A stretch of 7,180 nt of DNA from Actinoplanes liguriensis. GTDB lineage: Bacteria > Actinomycetota > Actinomycetes > Mycobacteriales > Micromonosporaceae. Made by a program: the position numbers and the translations under genes. Below are positions 5,779-7,180 of this stretch, piece after piece (within the stretch, counting starts at the first letter, position 1; every line of letters starts with the position of its first letter). The stretch spans positions 14,874 to 22,053 of the forward strand of contig KL571340.1 in assembly GCA_000715855.1 (NCBI GenBank). Direction: 5' to 3'. Under the pieces are notes generated by a model. The model worked only from the letters and a program-made list of their open reading frames with translations, was not told where the DNA came from and did not search any database.

Positions 5779-7180
<1,402 letters not shown>

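Overview
The window is about 7.2 kb of very GC-rich DNA with strong G/C bias at third codon positions. GTG starts, tightly overlapping genes, a mycoredoxin-type thiol protein and TANNNT boxes placed directly before start codons all point to an actinomycete. The mix of genes, especially the small W-C-x2-C-G-x-P-W-P-C protein, suggests Micromonosporaceae (Actinoplanes/Micromonospora-like). That placement is an inference from recalled family patterns. The left end is a contig edge: bases 1-24 are transposase-adapter sequence from library preparation, not genome.

Layout, left to right. (1) 25-102, minus: the first 26 codons of an unidentified gene cut off by the adapter. (2) 138-3573, minus: a tightly packed operon read right to left, allantoinase (allB), then allantoicase (alc), then an aminoglycoside-phosphotransferase-fold kinase-like protein. 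Neighbouring stops and starts overlap by 1 and 4 bases. (3) 3574-3652: a 79-base divergent promoter region with two CCGCGG palindromes and a possible -10 box immediately before each start codon, so both transcripts may be leaderless. (4) 3653-4075, plus: a membrane-anchored mycoredoxin/glutaredoxin-like protein. (5) 4084-4171: a 44-bp tandem duplication covering the 3' end of the next gene. (6) 4130-4558, minus: a cysteine-rich actinomycete protein of unknown function. (7) 4641-7180, minus: malate synthase A (aceB, 5' end outside the window) followed 13 nt later by a HpcH/HpaI (CitE-like, DUF6986-type) lyase-family protein.

The metabolic theme is purine-ring nitrogen and carbon salvage. Allantoinase and allantoicase turn allantoin into urea and ureidoglycolate. 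Ureidoglycolate then yields glyoxylate, and malate synthase condenses glyoxylate with acetyl-CoA to malate. No known ureidoglycolate-cleaving enzyme (AllA/UGL type) is visible here. The CitE-like protein beside malate synthase sits where an enzyme of glyoxylate or 2-hydroxyacid chemistry would be expected and is the most interesting functional unknown. Each of the main catabolic enzymes is an ordinary member of a known family. I see no CRISPR array, phage gene, insertion sequence, tRNA or rRNA.
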